Shown: positions 35,453-44,344, numbered from the stretch's first letter. The stretch is DNA of 64,000 nucleotides from Paracoccaceae bacterium (GCA_014872875.1 WKFI01000012.1:310001-374000), one strand, 5' to 3'. Made by a program: numbers and translations. Notes: generated by a model not told the origin, from the letters alone.

Positions 35453-36260
35453 GCGACAACTCCTTGGATCGATTGGCGGCGGCTGCGACCGCACGGTCGA
35501 GCAAACCGGGGAAGCCCCCTTCCTTATCCATCAACACGTCCAACGCCGCCTGAGTGGTGCCATTCGGACTGGTCACATTGATCCGCAACTGGGACGGGCT
35601 GTCGTCGGCCTGTTCCGCCAGCGCCCCGGCCCCCGCAACGGTGGCCTTGGCAAGTTGCATCGCCAGATCCTCCGGCAGCCCCTGCTTTACGCCCGCAGCC
35701 GCCAGTGTTTCGATCAGGTGGAAAACATAAGCCGGCCCCGAGCCACTGACGCCCGTCACCGCGTCCATCTGATCTTCGCGTTCCAGACGGACCGTCTGCC
35801 CAACAGCCTGCAAAAGCCCCTCGGCCATCTCAATATGCGCGGCCGAGCTTTGCGCATTGCCGATCACCGCCGTAATCCCGCGCCCCACGGCAGCAGGCGT
35901 ATTCGGCATCGCCCGGATTATCGGTGTCTGTGGACCCAGGATCTGTTCATAAGTCTCAATCGAGGTTCCGGCGGCCACGGATACAAACAGCGTTTCACCC
36001 CCGCCCATCGCCTGCAGAGATGGCAACGCCTCCGCCATCATCTGCGGTTTCACTGCAATCAGCACGATGGCCGGGGTCTCCGGCAATTCCGAATTCACAT
36101 GCACGTCCTGCGCCTGGACCCAATCCGACGGGTACGGGTCCTGAACCCAGACCGAATTTGCGTCCAGGCCGCCGTCCAGCCAGCCAGCCAGCATGGCGGA
36201 CCCCATCTTTCCACAGCCCAGCAAAACCAGCCCGCGGTCCGAGATGACTGACATGTCCAT
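35445..36260 (-). CDS. proC: pyrroline-5-carboxylate reductase
   Basis: The last step of proline synthesis: NADPH-dependent reduction of pyrroline 5-carboxylate. The protein has 271 residues. The nucleotide loop is LVLLGCGKMGSAMLAGW at about 11-27. VAAGTSIETY, IRAMPNTPAAVGRGITA, and the signature DAVTGVSGSGPAYVFHLIE with NVTSPNGTTQAAL are all intact. A GGAGAGGGG ribosome site precedes the ATG. First gene of the proC-csaA-dehydrogenase unit; the YbjN gene follows on the other side, upstream of this strand's unit. Confidence 0.95.
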   Translation of the reverse strand: MDMSVISDRGLVLLGCGKMGSAMLAGWLDGGLDANSVWVQDPYPSDWVQAQDVHVNSELPETPAIVLIAVKPQMMAEALPSLQAMGGGETLFVSVAAGTSIETYEQILGPQTPIIRAMPNTPAAVGRGITAVIGNAQSSAAHIEMAEGLLQAVGQTVRLEREDQMDAVTGVSGSGPAYVFHLIETLAAAGVKQGLPEDLAMQLAKATVAGAGALAEQADDSPSQLRINVTSPNGTTQAALDVLMDKEGGFPGLLDRAVAAAANRSKELSRG

Positions 36261-36299
36261 GAAGTGCCCCTCTCCTAATACTTGGATCAGGGCAAAGCT

Positions 36300-36800
36300 T
36301 TACGCGCGGCCGTAGGCCTCTGCAATGGCGACCTGCATCGCCTGCTCCGGGGTCTGATCGCCCCAGACCAACATCTGAATCGCCGGATAGTACCGCTCAG
36401 CACTCAGCACGGCCGCATTGATGATCGTATCGATCTGTTCGGAGCTGGCTACCTGCCCCCCCGCCATGACCAGACCATAGCGATAAACCATAAGCTTCTG
36501 CTCGGCCCAATAGGTAAAGGCCCCGGCCCAGCATTGATCGTTCACATGGTTCAACAGTTCGTACAGACCGCCAAGCTTTTCCTCAGGCGGCTCCATTTCG
36601 AACGTACACACCATACGAAGGGTTTCGTCATAACCCGACCACGCCAGAGTGATCGAATAGGTCCGCCATTGCCCCTGAACCGCCATGGCGATCTGATCAT
36701 CGCCAATCCGGTCAAAATCCCAGTCGTGGTATTCGGCCAGGTTTTCGACAATGTCGATAGGGTGAATTTCTTCTTCCAGATACTGCTCGGAAAGGGCCAT
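36300..36800 (-). CDS. YbjN domain protein
   Basis: A 166-residue protein with the YbjN fold, related to type III secretion chaperones. The stretch HPIDIVENLAEYHDWDFDRIGDDQIAMAV, split by aromatic residues, and the C-terminal helix pair (AAVLSAERYYPAIQMLVWG) are characteristic of the alphaproteobacterial form. No signal or membrane helix. It lies 39 bases upstream of proC on the same strand and could be read with it. In E. coli YbjN affects motility and stress behaviour, but here the role is unknown. Confidence 0.85.
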   Translation of the reverse strand: MALSEQYLEEEIHPIDIVENLAEYHDWDFDRIGDDQIAMAVQGQWRTYSITLAWSGYDETLRMVCTFEMEPPEEKLGGLYELLNHVNDQCWAGAFTYWAEQKLMVYRYGLVMAGGQVASSEQIDTIINAAVLSAERYYPAIQMLVWGDQTPEQAMQVAIAEAYGRA

Positions 36801-37040
36801 GGGTGCACCTCACTGCTTTTCTAGCTGATGGGGGCTGGCAGCGCCCCCAGCGCTAGATGCCTGCTCTACAGACCGGGGCGATCCCCCGTGCCCGTACTAG
36901 ATATGGTGCTGTGCGCAGGCCAGTCTGGCAACCCCCTATTTTGGGGATAAATGCAATAAGTTGTGGACAGAGCGTTTCTTTGCCCAAAATGTCGGCCCGC
37001 GCAAACACGCGACACCCAATCCATCTTGAAAGGCAGACCA

Positions 37041-37067
37041 ACAAAAAAAAAGGGGGCGCTGCCCCCT
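37041..37067 (-). terminator. intrinsic terminator downstream of the UbiK-like gene
   Basis: On the minus strand AGGGGGC-AGC-GCCCCCT is followed by nine T residues. It is the strongest stem plus T-tract in this gap and lies 160 bases past the UbiK-like gene's stop codon. Confidence 0.75.
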
Positions 37068-37082
37068 CGGCCTGCGGCCTCA

Positions 37083-37176
37083 CCCCCGAGGTATTTGGAC
37101 CCAGAAAGAAGCAGAAAGCCTCGTTTGGTTTCTTTCTGGTTTCAAATACCTCGGGGAGTTTGAGGGGCAGCGCCCC
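37083..37176. repeat. composite family B repeat forming a long imperfect hairpin
   Basis: CCCCGAGGTATTTG with CCAGAAAGAA at 37083-37110 is mirrored by TTCTTTCTGG with CAAATACCTCGGGG at about 37129-37156, giving two inverted arms of about 27 bases. AGGGGCAGCGCCCCT closes the right side at 37162-37176, matching AGGGGGCGCTGCCCCCT on the left. The remainder of the 36801-37228 gap shows no supported gene. Confidence 0.7.
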
Positions 37177-37228
37177 TCATCACACACCAAATAGAGCGCG
37201 CCGCAGGCGCTCCACCGAACAACCGAAA

Positions 37229-37477
37229 TCAGGATCCGATCTGAGCTTCCAGCGCCTCGAGCCGCGCTTTCAGAGATTCATTTTCTTCCCGCGCTTTTTG
37301 GGCCATGGCACGAACGGCGTCGAACTCTTCCCGGGTTACGAAATCGCGATCGGCCAGCCAACGGTCCATCAGGCTCTTCATTGCGGTTTCGGCTTCGTCT
37401 TTGGCCCCCTGAGCGACACCCATAGCGTTGGTCATCAGCTGCGAAATGTCGTCCATGAATTTGTTTCGGGTCTGCAT
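37229..37477 (-). CDS. UbiK/BMFP family accessory factor
   Basis: An 82-residue coiled-coil protein (PF04380 type, once called membrane fusogenic activity protein). In E. coli, UbiK binds UbiJ and supports aerobic ubiquinone synthesis. An amphipathic helix (residues 5-22) is followed by RWLADRDFVTREEFDAVRAMAQKAREEN and a leucine-zipper tail. I took the ATG at 37477, which has a GGAGAAG site, in preference to a position 6 codons earlier. It is divergent from lgt with 95 bases between. Confidence 0.88.
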   Translation of the reverse strand: MQTRNKFMDDISQLMTNAMGVAQGAKDEAETAMKSLMDRWLADRDFVTREEFDAVRAMAQKAREENESLKARLEALEAQIGS

Positions 37478-37572
37478 CACTCTTCTCCGTGTCACGCTTG
37501 GCCCCTATATGGGGGGTCACGCAAAAAGGGGCAAGGTTGACTTCGCCCGCAAAGCAGCTGAATTGAGACCCC

Positions 37573-38460
37573 ATGCAGGCCGTTATTCCCTTCCCCGAGT
37601 TTTCGCCCGAACTGTTCTCGATTTCCCTGTTCGGGATGGAGTTTGCCCTGCGCTGGTATGCGCTGGCGTATATTGCCGGTATCCTGATCGCATGGCGGCT
37701 GGGCGTGGCTGCGGTAAGACGCGCGCAACTTTGGCCGGCACAGACACCGCCGATGCGTCCGCAACAAATCGAGGATCTGCTGACCTGGATAATCCTGGGG
37801 GTGATTCTGGGAGGGCGGCTGGGCTTTGTGCTGTTCTACCAGCCTGGCTACTACCTTTCGAACCCGGGTGACATTCTGAAAGTCTGGCAGGGCGGCATGG
37901 CTTTCCATGGCGGACTGCTGGGCGTGGTGATCGGAGCTTGGATCTATGCCAGCCGCCACGATATCCCGAAGCTGCAGATGGCCGATCTTGTCGCCCACAC
38001 GGTACCGCCGGGGCTGTTGCTGGGGAGGCTGGCGAATTTCATCAATGCCGAGCTTTGGGGGCGGCCCAGCGATCTGCCCTGGGCGGTTATCTTTCCAGGG
38101 GCCGAGGCACAGAACTGCCCGGACGTGATCGGGCTCTGTGCACGGCATCCATCACAACTTTATGAAGCCGCGTTGGAGGGACTTTTGCTGGGGGGGCTGC
38201 TTTTGTACCTTGTCTACCGGCGAGGCGCGCTGCGCAGACCGGGCCTGATCACCGGCACTTTTCTGGCGGGTTATGGTACAGCCCGCTTCCTGGTCGAGTT
38301 CTTCCGACAGCCTGATGCGCAATTCATCGCTCCGGGCAATCCGCTGGGGTGGGCTTGGCAAATCGGCAGCTACGGGTTGACCATGGGGCAGCTCTTGTCC
38401 CTGCCAATGATCGCGCTGGGTTTATACCTGGTCCTGCGCGCACGAAAGGCCACGCAATGA
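37573..38460 (+). CDS. lgt: prolipoprotein diacylglyceryl transferase
   Basis: An inner-membrane enzyme of 295 residues that transfers diacylglycerol from phosphatidylglycerol to the lipobox cysteine of lipoproteins. It has seven hydrophobic segments, the [13 protein letters not shown] block with the conserved His, and the signature [26 protein letters not shown]. It is the first gene of a tightly packed lgt-midA-pgeF operon: the stop codon overlaps the next ATG. Several predicted lipoproteins in this window would be its substrates. Confidence 0.97.
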   Translation: MQAVIPFPEFSPELFSISLFGMEFALRWYALAYIAGILIAWRLGVAAVRRAQLWPAQTPPMRPQQIEDLLTWIILGVILGGRLGFVLFYQPGYYLSNPGDILKVWQGGMAFHGGLLGVVIGAWIYASRHDIPKLQMADLVAHTVPPGLLLGRLANFINAELWGRPSDLPWAVIFPGAEAQNCPDVIGLCARHPSQLYEAALEGLLLGGLLLYLVYRRGALRRPGLITGTFLAGYGTARFLVEFFRQPDAQFIAPGNPLGWAWQIGSYGLTMGQLLSLPMIALGLYLVLRARKATQ

Positions 38461-39524
38461 GCCTTGAAGACGATCTGAAAGCCCGCATTCGACAAACTGG
38501 CCCGCTGACTGTCGCCGAATACATGAATGAATGTCTGCTGCACCCGCTGCATGGCTATTACATGACGCGCGACCCGCTGGGGGCATCTGGCGACTTTACC
38601 ACTGCGCCGGAAATCAGCCAGATGTTCGGTGAGCTTCTGGGCCTCAGCCTGGCGCAGAGCTGGCTGGATCAAGGACGGCCCACACCCTTTACCCTGGCCG
38701 AGTTGGGACCGGGTCGCGGCACCCTGATAGCCGACGTGATGCGGGCCACACGTGGCGTGCCGGGCTTTCACGATGCGGCACGGATCCTGCTGCTTGAAGC
38801 CTCACCTACCCTGCGGCGCACCCAAAGCGCGACGTTGCAGCAATATGAACCCGACTGGATCAACCAGATCGAAGACTTGCCGGAACAACCGCTGTTCTTG
38901 ATTGCCAACGAATTCTTCGACGCCTTGCCCATCCGACAATTTGTTCGCTCGGGTGCGGGGTGGTGCGAAAAACAGATAGGCGTGCTGGAGGATGTACTGG
39001 CGTTTGGATTGGGGGCCGAAGCTCTGCAACCGGCGCTGGAGCCACGCCTTGCGGACACGCGTGACGGCGATCTGGTCGAAATCTGTGATGCCGCACTCCC
39101 GTACTGTCTTACGGTGGCAGCAAGGATCGCCCAACATGGCGGAGCCGCGCTGATTGTGGATTATGGCGATTGGCACTCGCTGGGCGACACATTGCAGGCG
39201 TTGCGGGGCCATGCCAGTGCCGAGGTTCTCAGCGCCCCGGGCACAGCGGACCTGACCGCCCATGTGGATTTCGAATCGCTGGCCCACAAAGCTGCCGCAG
39301 CCGGTGCAACATTCACGCGTTTAACGCCCCAGGGGATCTTTCTGGAGCGGCTCGGCATCACCGACCGCGCGCGCAGTTTGGCAGCAGGATTGCAGGGCGA
39401 CGCTCTCGAGGACTTAATTGCCGCACACCGACGCTTGACGCACCCTGAGGAAATGGGACAACTGTTCAAAGTGCTGGGGCTTTATCCTGACGGCACATCA
39501 CCTCCACCGGGGCTTGAGGCATGA
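38457..39524 (+). CDS. SAM-dependent methyltransferase, MidA/NDUFAF7 family
   Basis: A 355-residue methyltransferase (DUF185). Mitochondrial NDUFAF7/MidA dimethylates an arginine of complex I subunit NDUFS2. Motifs present are [53 protein letters not shown] for SAM binding, and [13 protein letters not shown]. The ATG at 38457 overlaps the lgt stop codon (ATGA). The presence of complex I in this group makes a similar target plausible, but that is inference. Confidence 0.92.
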   Translation: MSLEDDLKARIRQTGPLTVAEYMNECLLHPLHGYYMTRDPLGASGDFTTAPEISQMFGELLGLSLAQSWLDQGRPTPFTLAELGPGRGTLIADVMRATRGVPGFHDAARILLLEASPTLRRTQSATLQQYEPDWINQIEDLPEQPLFLIANEFFDALPIRQFVRSGAGWCEKQIGVLEDVLAFGLGAEALQPALEPRLADTRDGDLVEICDAALPYCLTVAARIAQHGGAALIVDYGDWHSLGDTLQALRGHASAEVLSAPGTADLTAHVDFESLAHKAAAAGATFTRLTPQGIFLERLGITDRARSLAAGLQGDALEDLIAAHRRLTHPEEMGQLFKVLGLYPDGTSPPPGLEA

Positions 39525-40276
39525 CGCTGGAAATCCTGACTTCGGATCTGTTGTCCGACAATAGACACGGGTTCTTTACGCGACGCGGCGGCGCGTCCTC
39601 GGGTATCTTCCACGGTTTGAACTGCGGCACCGGATCTTCGGACCAGACCCAAGCGGTGGCGGTGAACCGTACGCGCGTGGCTGATGCAATGGAGGTGAAC
39701 CCAGAGGCATTGGTCGGCGTGCATCAAGTGCATTCCGCCGACGTGGTCACGGTGACCCGTCCGACGACCGAGCGCCCTCGCGCCGATGCGCTGGTGACCA
39801 ACATACCAGGCGTGGCCCTGTCGATCTTGACCGCCGATTGTCAGCCCGTGCTGTTTGCCGACGACGAGGCCGGAGTGATCGGAGCGGCCCATGCGGGATG
39901 GAAAGGGGCCGCCGAAGGGGTACTGGAGGCCACCATCGAGGCAATGATCGACCTGGGCGCGACCCGCGAGGCGATTCGTGTCGCCATCGGTCCAACCATT
40001 TCGCAACGCGCCTATGAAGTCGGCCCGGAGTTTTTCGACCGGTTCATGTCCTTGGACCTGGAGAATGATCGTTTCTTTGTGCAGGGCGAAGGCGACCGGC
40101 TACTGTTCGACCTTCCATCTTACGGGCTGCATCGACTGCGCGCGGCCGGAGTTGGCCAATCCGAATGGATTCGGCACTGCACCTATTCCGACCCGGACCG
40201 ATTCTATTCCTACCGCCGTACGACTCACGCGGGCGAAGCGGATTACGGCCGGTTGATTTCGGTCATCCGCCTCTGA
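39521..40276 (+). CDS. pgeF: peptidoglycan editing factor PgeF (laccase-domain protein)
   Basis: A 251-residue DUF152/YfiH-type multi-copper-oxidase-like protein. The zinc triad is conserved: His71 (HQVHSADV), Cys107 (TADCQPV) and His124 (AAHAGWKG). PgeF in E. coli removes L-serine wrongly built into muropeptides. Related proteins act as purine nucleoside enzymes. It starts in the MidA stop codon (4-base overlap). The order lgt-midA-pgeF is widespread in Alphaproteobacteria. Confidence 0.92.
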   Translation: MTLEILTSDLLSDNRHGFFTRRGGASSGIFHGLNCGTGSSDQTQAVAVNRTRVADAMEVNPEALVGVHQVHSADVVTVTRPTTERPRADALVTNIPGVALSILTADCQPVLFADDEAGVIGAAHAGWKGAAEGVLEATIEAMIDLGATREAIRVAIGPTISQRAYEVGPEFFDRFMSLDLENDRFFVQGEGDRLLFDLPSYGLHRLRAAGVGQSEWIRHCTYSDPDRFYSYRRTTHAGEADYGRLISVIRL

Positions 40277-40579
40277 CCTTGCGCTGCTTCCTGCGGCGCG
40301 GCCCGGATAAGACCCCGGCGCGCCAAGTGTGTGCCACATTTGCCGGCACCCCAGTCAGGACGCATGACGTACCCGACGCCGCACAAAAATAATAATACAT
40401 TAGAAACAATAAGATAGAGCCAACCACCTCAGGTTGTTCAGGTATCGTTAACACTCTGTCAATGGCCGAAATTACCCTCAATCGGCCATAACCGGGCCGC
40501 ATTCCAAGTCGATAAATGATGCAACGAAAGACACAGCCCCCAACGAATGCCAGTCCGGCTCCAACGGCAGGAGAGAGAC
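40277..40579. promoter_or_regulatory. leader region of the 54-residue gene, with hairpin
   Basis: This gap of about 300 bases contains an A/T-rich block (40385-40425) unlike the surroundings. It also has a hairpin with an 8-bp perfect stem, ATGGCCGA/TCGGCCAT, at 40462-40489. Both are upstream of the small gene at 40580 and look like promoter and leader elements. No protein is supported here. Confidence 0.35.
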
Positions 40580-40744
40580 ATGAAAGCCCGAAACCGCTTT
40601 ATCAAATCCGTTATCCAAACGGCGCGCCAGACCGAAGCACATGCGCTTCCCTGGAGCCGAGGTGCAACCCGCGCCGAAACACTTGCGCGCCGCACGGCGT
40701 ATCTCAAGTCCGCGGTCAAACCAACTCTGGCCCGCACAGCCTGA
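40580..40744 (+). CDS. small basic protein, 54 residues
   Basis: The ATG at 40580 has AGGAGAG 6 bases upstream. The protein starts MKARNRFIKSVIQTA and ends in a second basic helix (AETLARRTAYLKSAVK). It is strongly positively charged, has no signal peptide, and could bind nucleic acid or ribosomes. I recall similar short proteins in other Rhodobacteraceae but cannot name a family. Two strong hairpins follow directly, so it probably has its own transcript. Confidence 0.6.
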   Translation: MKARNRFIKSVIQTARQTEAHALPWSRGATRAETLARRTAYLKSAVKPTLARTA

Positions 40745-40755
40745 CCGATCCGCGC

Positions 40756-40814
40756 GGCCCCTGAAATGGGGCCATTGAATCCCTCCGGGGATGGGTGGCT
40801 GCCGTACCCATCCC
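40756..40814 (+). terminator. two hairpins after the 54-residue gene
   Basis: GGCCCC-TGAAAT-GGGGCC at 40756-40773 and GGGATGGGT/ACCCATCCC at 40788-40814 are both perfect stems. Neither has a long T-tract. They may be a terminator or the 3' stabilising end of a small transcript. From 40815 to 41126 no gene is supported. Confidence 0.45.
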
Positions 40815-41126
40815 GGACCCCGCGCCGAATGCTGCCCATTCGTCGGCCGGGAGTACCGGCCCGCCTCGCCATATACGGGGCGGGCCGTTCCAACAGACAT
40901 TGGGCAGATTCTCAGCAGTCCCGGCTGTTTGAGGGAAAATTGGAAACAGTTCTGCAAGAAGTGCGGAATTAGACGCAGAAGTGATTATAATGACTGCCGG
41001 AATTTTGACAGTGTGGCTCAAATCCTGTCATTAGGACTGCAGTACAGACAGTGACACGTAACCATGTCCGTCTGACGTTGTCGGTGGGGGCCGACGCAGA
41101 TGAGACCCGTTTAGAAAGGGCCGTCG

Positions 41127-41909
41127 ATGGCGATCCCCCATACGTTGGCGCGTGCGGCGCGCAACGCCGTACAACATTCTCCGATCCTGCAGGACCCTGC
41201 TGCCTTGCGGGCGCCCAGCAAACCGCAATTACGCCGTTATGAGACAATGTCCCTGCTGCCCAACGGCAACATTGCCGAAACGCGCCATATCGCTCCCGCT
41301 CTGCCTTTGTTCGAAAACGCTTTCAGCGCCTTTACGCGCGGATCCTTGATCGAAAGCGACCACGGCCCGATTGCGGTGGAAGACCTTCTGCCCGGGGATC
41401 GGGTGATGACCCACCGAGGCGAGGCCGAGCAGGTCCTGTGGATTGGCAAGACCACCCTGGTGCCCGGGCGGCCCGGTGTCGGCGGTCGCAGTCACAAGCT
41501 GACCCGTATCATGGCCGACAGCTTCGGTATGCAGAAACCATTGGGCTACGTGATCGCCGGGCCATCAGCGCGGCTGCTTCGTACTCCCGGACATCTGCGG
41601 GCCGTGTCCGGTGGGCGTCCGATCCTGACCCCGGTCCAGGAGTTCCAGGACGGGATGAACATCATCGAAACCGCGCCACCGACGCCAGTGGATCTGTTCC
41701 ACCTGTGCTTGCCGAAGCACTCCGTGATCCGGGTCGGCGGCCTCGAGTTCGAAACATATCATCCCGGCGTTAACGCGTTGCGCATGATCAGTCATGCGAT
41801 GCGGTCGATCTATCTGAACATCTTTGGCCATATCAACGAGCTGTCGGAATTCGGTCCGCAAGTCTATGCCCGAGCTGGTGAAGGCGAGATTGACGCGTTG
41901 AGCGCATAG
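41127..41909 (+). CDS. Hint-domain protein (Hint_2 type)
   Basis: A 260-residue protein with a Hedgehog/intein-type domain from about 66 to 215. FTRGSLIESDHGPIAVEDLLPGDRVMTHRG is the characteristic entry, and the C-terminal half includes RLLRTPGHLRAV and DLFHLCLPKHSVIRVGGLEFETY. In self-cleaving members a cysteine stands at the block's start; here the aligned position is Ala68, so autocatalytic splicing is unlikely. It is a common stand-alone domain in Roseobacter, and its role is unknown. An alternative start is ATG at codon 41. Confidence 0.85.
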   Translation: MAIPHTLARAARNAVQHSPILQDPAALRAPSKPQLRRYETMSLLPNGNIAETRHIAPALPLFENAFSAFTRGSLIESDHGPIAVEDLLPGDRVMTHRGEAEQVLWIGKTTLVPGRPGVGGRSHKLTRIMADSFGMQKPLGYVIAGPSARLLRTPGHLRAVSGGRPILTPVQEFQDGMNIIETAPPTPVDLFHLCLPKHSVIRVGGLEFETYHPGVNALRMISHAMRSIYLNIFGHINELSEFGPQVYARAGEGEIDALSA

Positions 41910-41924
41910 GCCAACCCGGAGCCC

Positions 41925-41995
41925 TCCCGCGCCCTTATCGGCGCATCTGTGATGCGCCGCAGGGCTTTGGGCCCGGCAGCGCCTCGCGGCGCTGC
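41925..41995 (-). repeat. REP-like repeat family A, copy 4
   Basis: The minus strand reads CAGCGCC/GGCGCTG hairpin, CCGGGCCCAAAG, an inner palindrome GGCGCATC/GATGCGCC, then CGCGGGAG. It lies between the convergent Hint-domain and Lrp-type genes. Confidence 0.65.
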
Positions 41996-42038
41996 GGCAG
42001 TGACGGTGGCAATGGAGCGCGGGGAATGGGGCGCCCTA

Positions 42039-42539
42039 TCAGGCGTCCTTGGCCAGTCGTTCTTCCAACACGTCGAAGGGAACGCCCGCCTCATCCTTAG
42101 CGCAGCGGATCACCAGCGAAGTCTTGACGCTGGCCACATTGGGCGTGGTCAACAATTGCCCGGTCAGAAAGCTCTGGAACGTGCTCAGATCGGGAGCCAC
42201 GCATTTCAGCATGAAGTCCACCTCCCCGTTCAGCATGTGGCATTCGCGGACCAGGGACCAACCACGACACTTCTCCTCGAATGCGCTGAGTTCCACCTCG
42301 GCCTGACTCTCCAGTCCCACCATGGCGAATACCTGCACCTCGAACCCAAGGTCGCGCGCATTCACATCCGCGTGGTAGCCGCGAATATAGCCCGACTCTT
42401 CCAGAGTCCGGACCCGGCGGAGGCAGGGCGGTGCCGAAATCCCCACCCGTTTGGCCAGTTCGACATTCGTCATGCGGCCATCGGCTTGCAGCTCCGAAAG
42501 GATCTTGCGATCAATCGGATCAAGACGTGTTGCGACCAT
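42039..42539 (-). CDS. Lrp/AsnC family transcriptional regulator
   Basis: A 166-residue leucine-responsive-type regulator. The N-terminal HTH is LDPIDRKILSELQADGRMTNVELAKRVGISAPPCLRRVRTLEESGYI, divided by typical turns, and the C-terminal RAM/ACT-like ligand domain (about 70-155) ends in VASVKTSLVIR. I chose the ATG at 42539 with its GGGGAG site. It is divergent from trxB, a gene order seen in several Rhodobacterales, and may act on the shared upstream region. The effector amino acid is not predictable. Confidence 0.93.
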   Translation of the reverse strand: MVATRLDPIDRKILSELQADGRMTNVELAKRVGISAPPCLRRVRTLEESGYIRGYHADVNARDLGFEVQVFAMVGLESQAEVELSAFEEKCRGWSLVRECHMLNGEVDFMLKCVAPDLSTFQSFLTGQLLTTPNVASVKTSLVIRCAKDEAGVPFDVLEERLAKDA

Positions 42540-42875
42540 GCAAAGCTCCCCTGAGGCATCGGACATCATGATCTGAAGGGCTGCCGATGCTCTTGCCTTT
42601 TGGTTGAAACGCGGATCCGAACCCGAGTCAGGCTCACGATCACGCCTCGGAATTGCGTTTCTTATAGCAGCGTCGCGGGCGCGCGCAATAATATTTCGCC
42701 GCAGCGCAACAATCTTTCCACTCCTGTTCCATAAGGTTGGAACTTTGCCACCATTCGCTCAGATCATGACCAATATGTCGGACCGGCGTTGGGGGTTTAA
42801 GCCGGGGATCTTGGTCGCTATATCCTTGGACGACCGGCCGCAAGACGGCCCTGCTGCTGAATTGGGAAATATGAC
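42540..42875. other. divergent gap between lrp-type gene and trxB
   Basis: 336 bases without a supported gene. A short A/T-rich island, GCAATAATATTTCGC at about 42695-42709, stands out in otherwise GC-rich sequence. Lrp-type regulators favour such sites, so this could be an operator or a promoter element. No RNA gene or family A/B repeat is seen. Confidence 0.35.
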
Positions 42876-43817
42876 ATGAGCGAAACGCGCCACACCAAGG
42901 TTCTGATCATCGGGTCAGGCCCCGCCGGATACACGGCGGGTGTCTATGCCGCCCGCGCCATGCTGGAACCGATCCTGGTGCAAGGCATCGAGCCGGGTGG
43001 ACAGCTGACCACCACGACCGAGGTTGAAAACTACCCCGGTTTCACCGAGGTGCAGGGTCCCGATCTGATGATCAAAATGCAGGAGCACGCCCAGGCCATG
43101 GGCTGCGAAATCATCGGCGACATCATCACCGAGCTGGACACCTCGACCCGCCCCTTCACCGCAAAGGGTGACAGTGGCACTCTTTATACGGCTGATGCCG
43201 TGATCCTGGCCACCGGGGCCCGCGCCAAATGGCTGGGTCTGGAAAGCGAGGAGAAGTTCAAGGGGTTTGGCGTATCGGCCTGTGCCACCTGTGACGGGTT
43301 CTTTTATCGTGGGCAGGAGATCGTGGTGATCGGCGGCGGCAACACCGCCGTGGAAGAAGCGCTGTTCCTGACCAACTTCGCCTCAAAAGTGACGCTGATC
43401 CACCGCCGCGACGAGCTGCGCGCCGAAAAGATCCTGCAGGATCGCCTGTTCAAGAACGAAAAGATCGAAACACTGTGGTTCCATCAGCTGGATGAAGTCG
43501 TGGGAACCGACGCGCCGCTGGGTGTTGAAGGTGTGAAGGTCAAGAACGTGCAAACCGGTGAGATCAGCGAAATTCCCTGCAAGGGCGTTTTTGTGGCCAT
43601 CGGCCACGCACCGGCAAACGAATTGGTTCTGGACAAGCTGGATACCCACATGGGTGGCTATGTCGTGACCAAACCGGGATCTACGGAAACCTCGGTTCCG
43701 GGCATCTTTGCTGCTGGTGATCTGACTGACCATGTGTATCGACAGGCCGTGACCAGCGCCGGGATGGGCTGCATGGCGGCGCTGGACGCCGAACGGTTCC
43801 TGGCGGAACAGGAGTAA
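42876..43817 (+). CDS. trxB: thioredoxin reductase (NADPH)
   Basis: A 313-residue FAD enzyme that reduces thioredoxin. FAD loop VLIIGSGPAGYTAGVYAARA, redox-active CATC at 136-139, NADPH loop VVIGGGNTAVEEALFLT, and the C-terminal FAD motif GIFAAGDLTDHVYRQAVTSAG_MGC region are all present. Length and order are standard for the low-molecular-weight bacterial enzyme. It is followed after 5 bases by the rraB-like gene. Confidence 0.97.
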   Translation: MSETRHTKVLIIGSGPAGYTAGVYAARAMLEPILVQGIEPGGQLTTTTEVENYPGFTEVQGPDLMIKMQEHAQAMGCEIIGDIITELDTSTRPFTAKGDSGTLYTADAVILATGARAKWLGLESEEKFKGFGVSACATCDGFFYRGQEIVVIGGGNTAVEEALFLTNFASKVTLIHRRDELRAEKILQDRLFKNEKIETLWFHQLDEVVGTDAPLGVEGVKVKNVQTGEISEIPCKGVFVAIGHAPANELVLDKLDTHMGGYVVTKPGSTETSVPGIFAAGDLTDHVYRQAVTSAGMGCMAALDAERFLAEQE

Positions 43818-43822
43818 GCACA

Positions 43823-44170
43823 ATGTCCGGCGATCTGCCCCATGATTTCAACGCACAAAGGGCGGAGACCGTAGCAGCTTATGACACCCTGCAGGCCGAA
43901 CAAGGCCTGCCGGATCTGGCCGATGTGGACTATTTCTTTGTTGCCCGCAATGACGCTGCCGATTGGCGACCGCTCGCCGATCAGCTGAGTCGTGACGGGT
44001 ACGATTGTCAGTATGTCGAAGACGATGACGAAGCAGACGGGCCTTATCTGGTGGCCACCCTGCCCGATCAGATTATATCGGCCGGCGGTATCTGGATCGG
44101 GGAAGAAGTCGCAACCCGCGCCGCGCTGGAACATGGTTTCACCCCTGATGGCTGGGGCCTGGAGGGCTGA
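43823..44170 (+). CDS. RraB-like ribonuclease E inhibitor domain protein
   Basis: A 115-residue acidic protein with the RraB/DUF695-type core: LPDLADVDYFFVARNDAADW, LADQLSRDGYDCQYVEDDDE and the C-terminal helix EEVATRAALEHGFTPDGWG. In E. coli RraB binds the C-terminal scaffold of RNase E and slows mRNA decay. Whether this homologue acts on the alphaproteobacterial RNase E is not known. It is co-transcribed with trxB. Confidence 0.85.
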   Translation: MSGDLPHDFNAQRAETVAAYDTLQAEQGLPDLADVDYFFVARNDAADWRPLADQLSRDGYDCQYVEDDDEADGPYLVATLPDQIISAGGIWIGEEVATRAALEHGFTPDGWGLEG

Positions 44171-44182
44171 ACTGCACGTTGA

Positions 44183-44214
44183 TCGGAGCGATGCCAGATT
44201 GGCATTCGCTCCGA
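44183..44214 (+). terminator. strong hairpin after the trxB-rraB unit
   Basis: TCGGAGCGATGCCA, a 3-base loop and TGGCATTCGCTCCGA form a 14-bp stem with a single bulged base. There is no T-tract. It starts 12 bases after the RraB-like gene's stop codon and probably marks the operon's 3' end. Confidence 0.45.
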
Positions 44215-44344
44215 ACGCCCTGTCATAACCGGCAAGACGGCAGTTTTCGCGCCCAACCAGCCCGCTGGACACTGCTGCGTGACTTGACCCGTCCCCCCGG
44301 CCCCGTAATCATCATCGAAACGCAACCGACAGGCGGAGGTTTCC

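Noticed and set aside
36857..37540. A plus-strand open frame of 227 codons across the gap before lgt
   Set aside because: It crosses repeats and the UbiK-like gene, has no ribosome site, and its low-complexity product is typical of translated repeats.
40791..41054. Overlapping short frames between the 54-residue gene and the Hint-domain gene
   Set aside because: They run through strong hairpins on both strands and lack ribosome sites.
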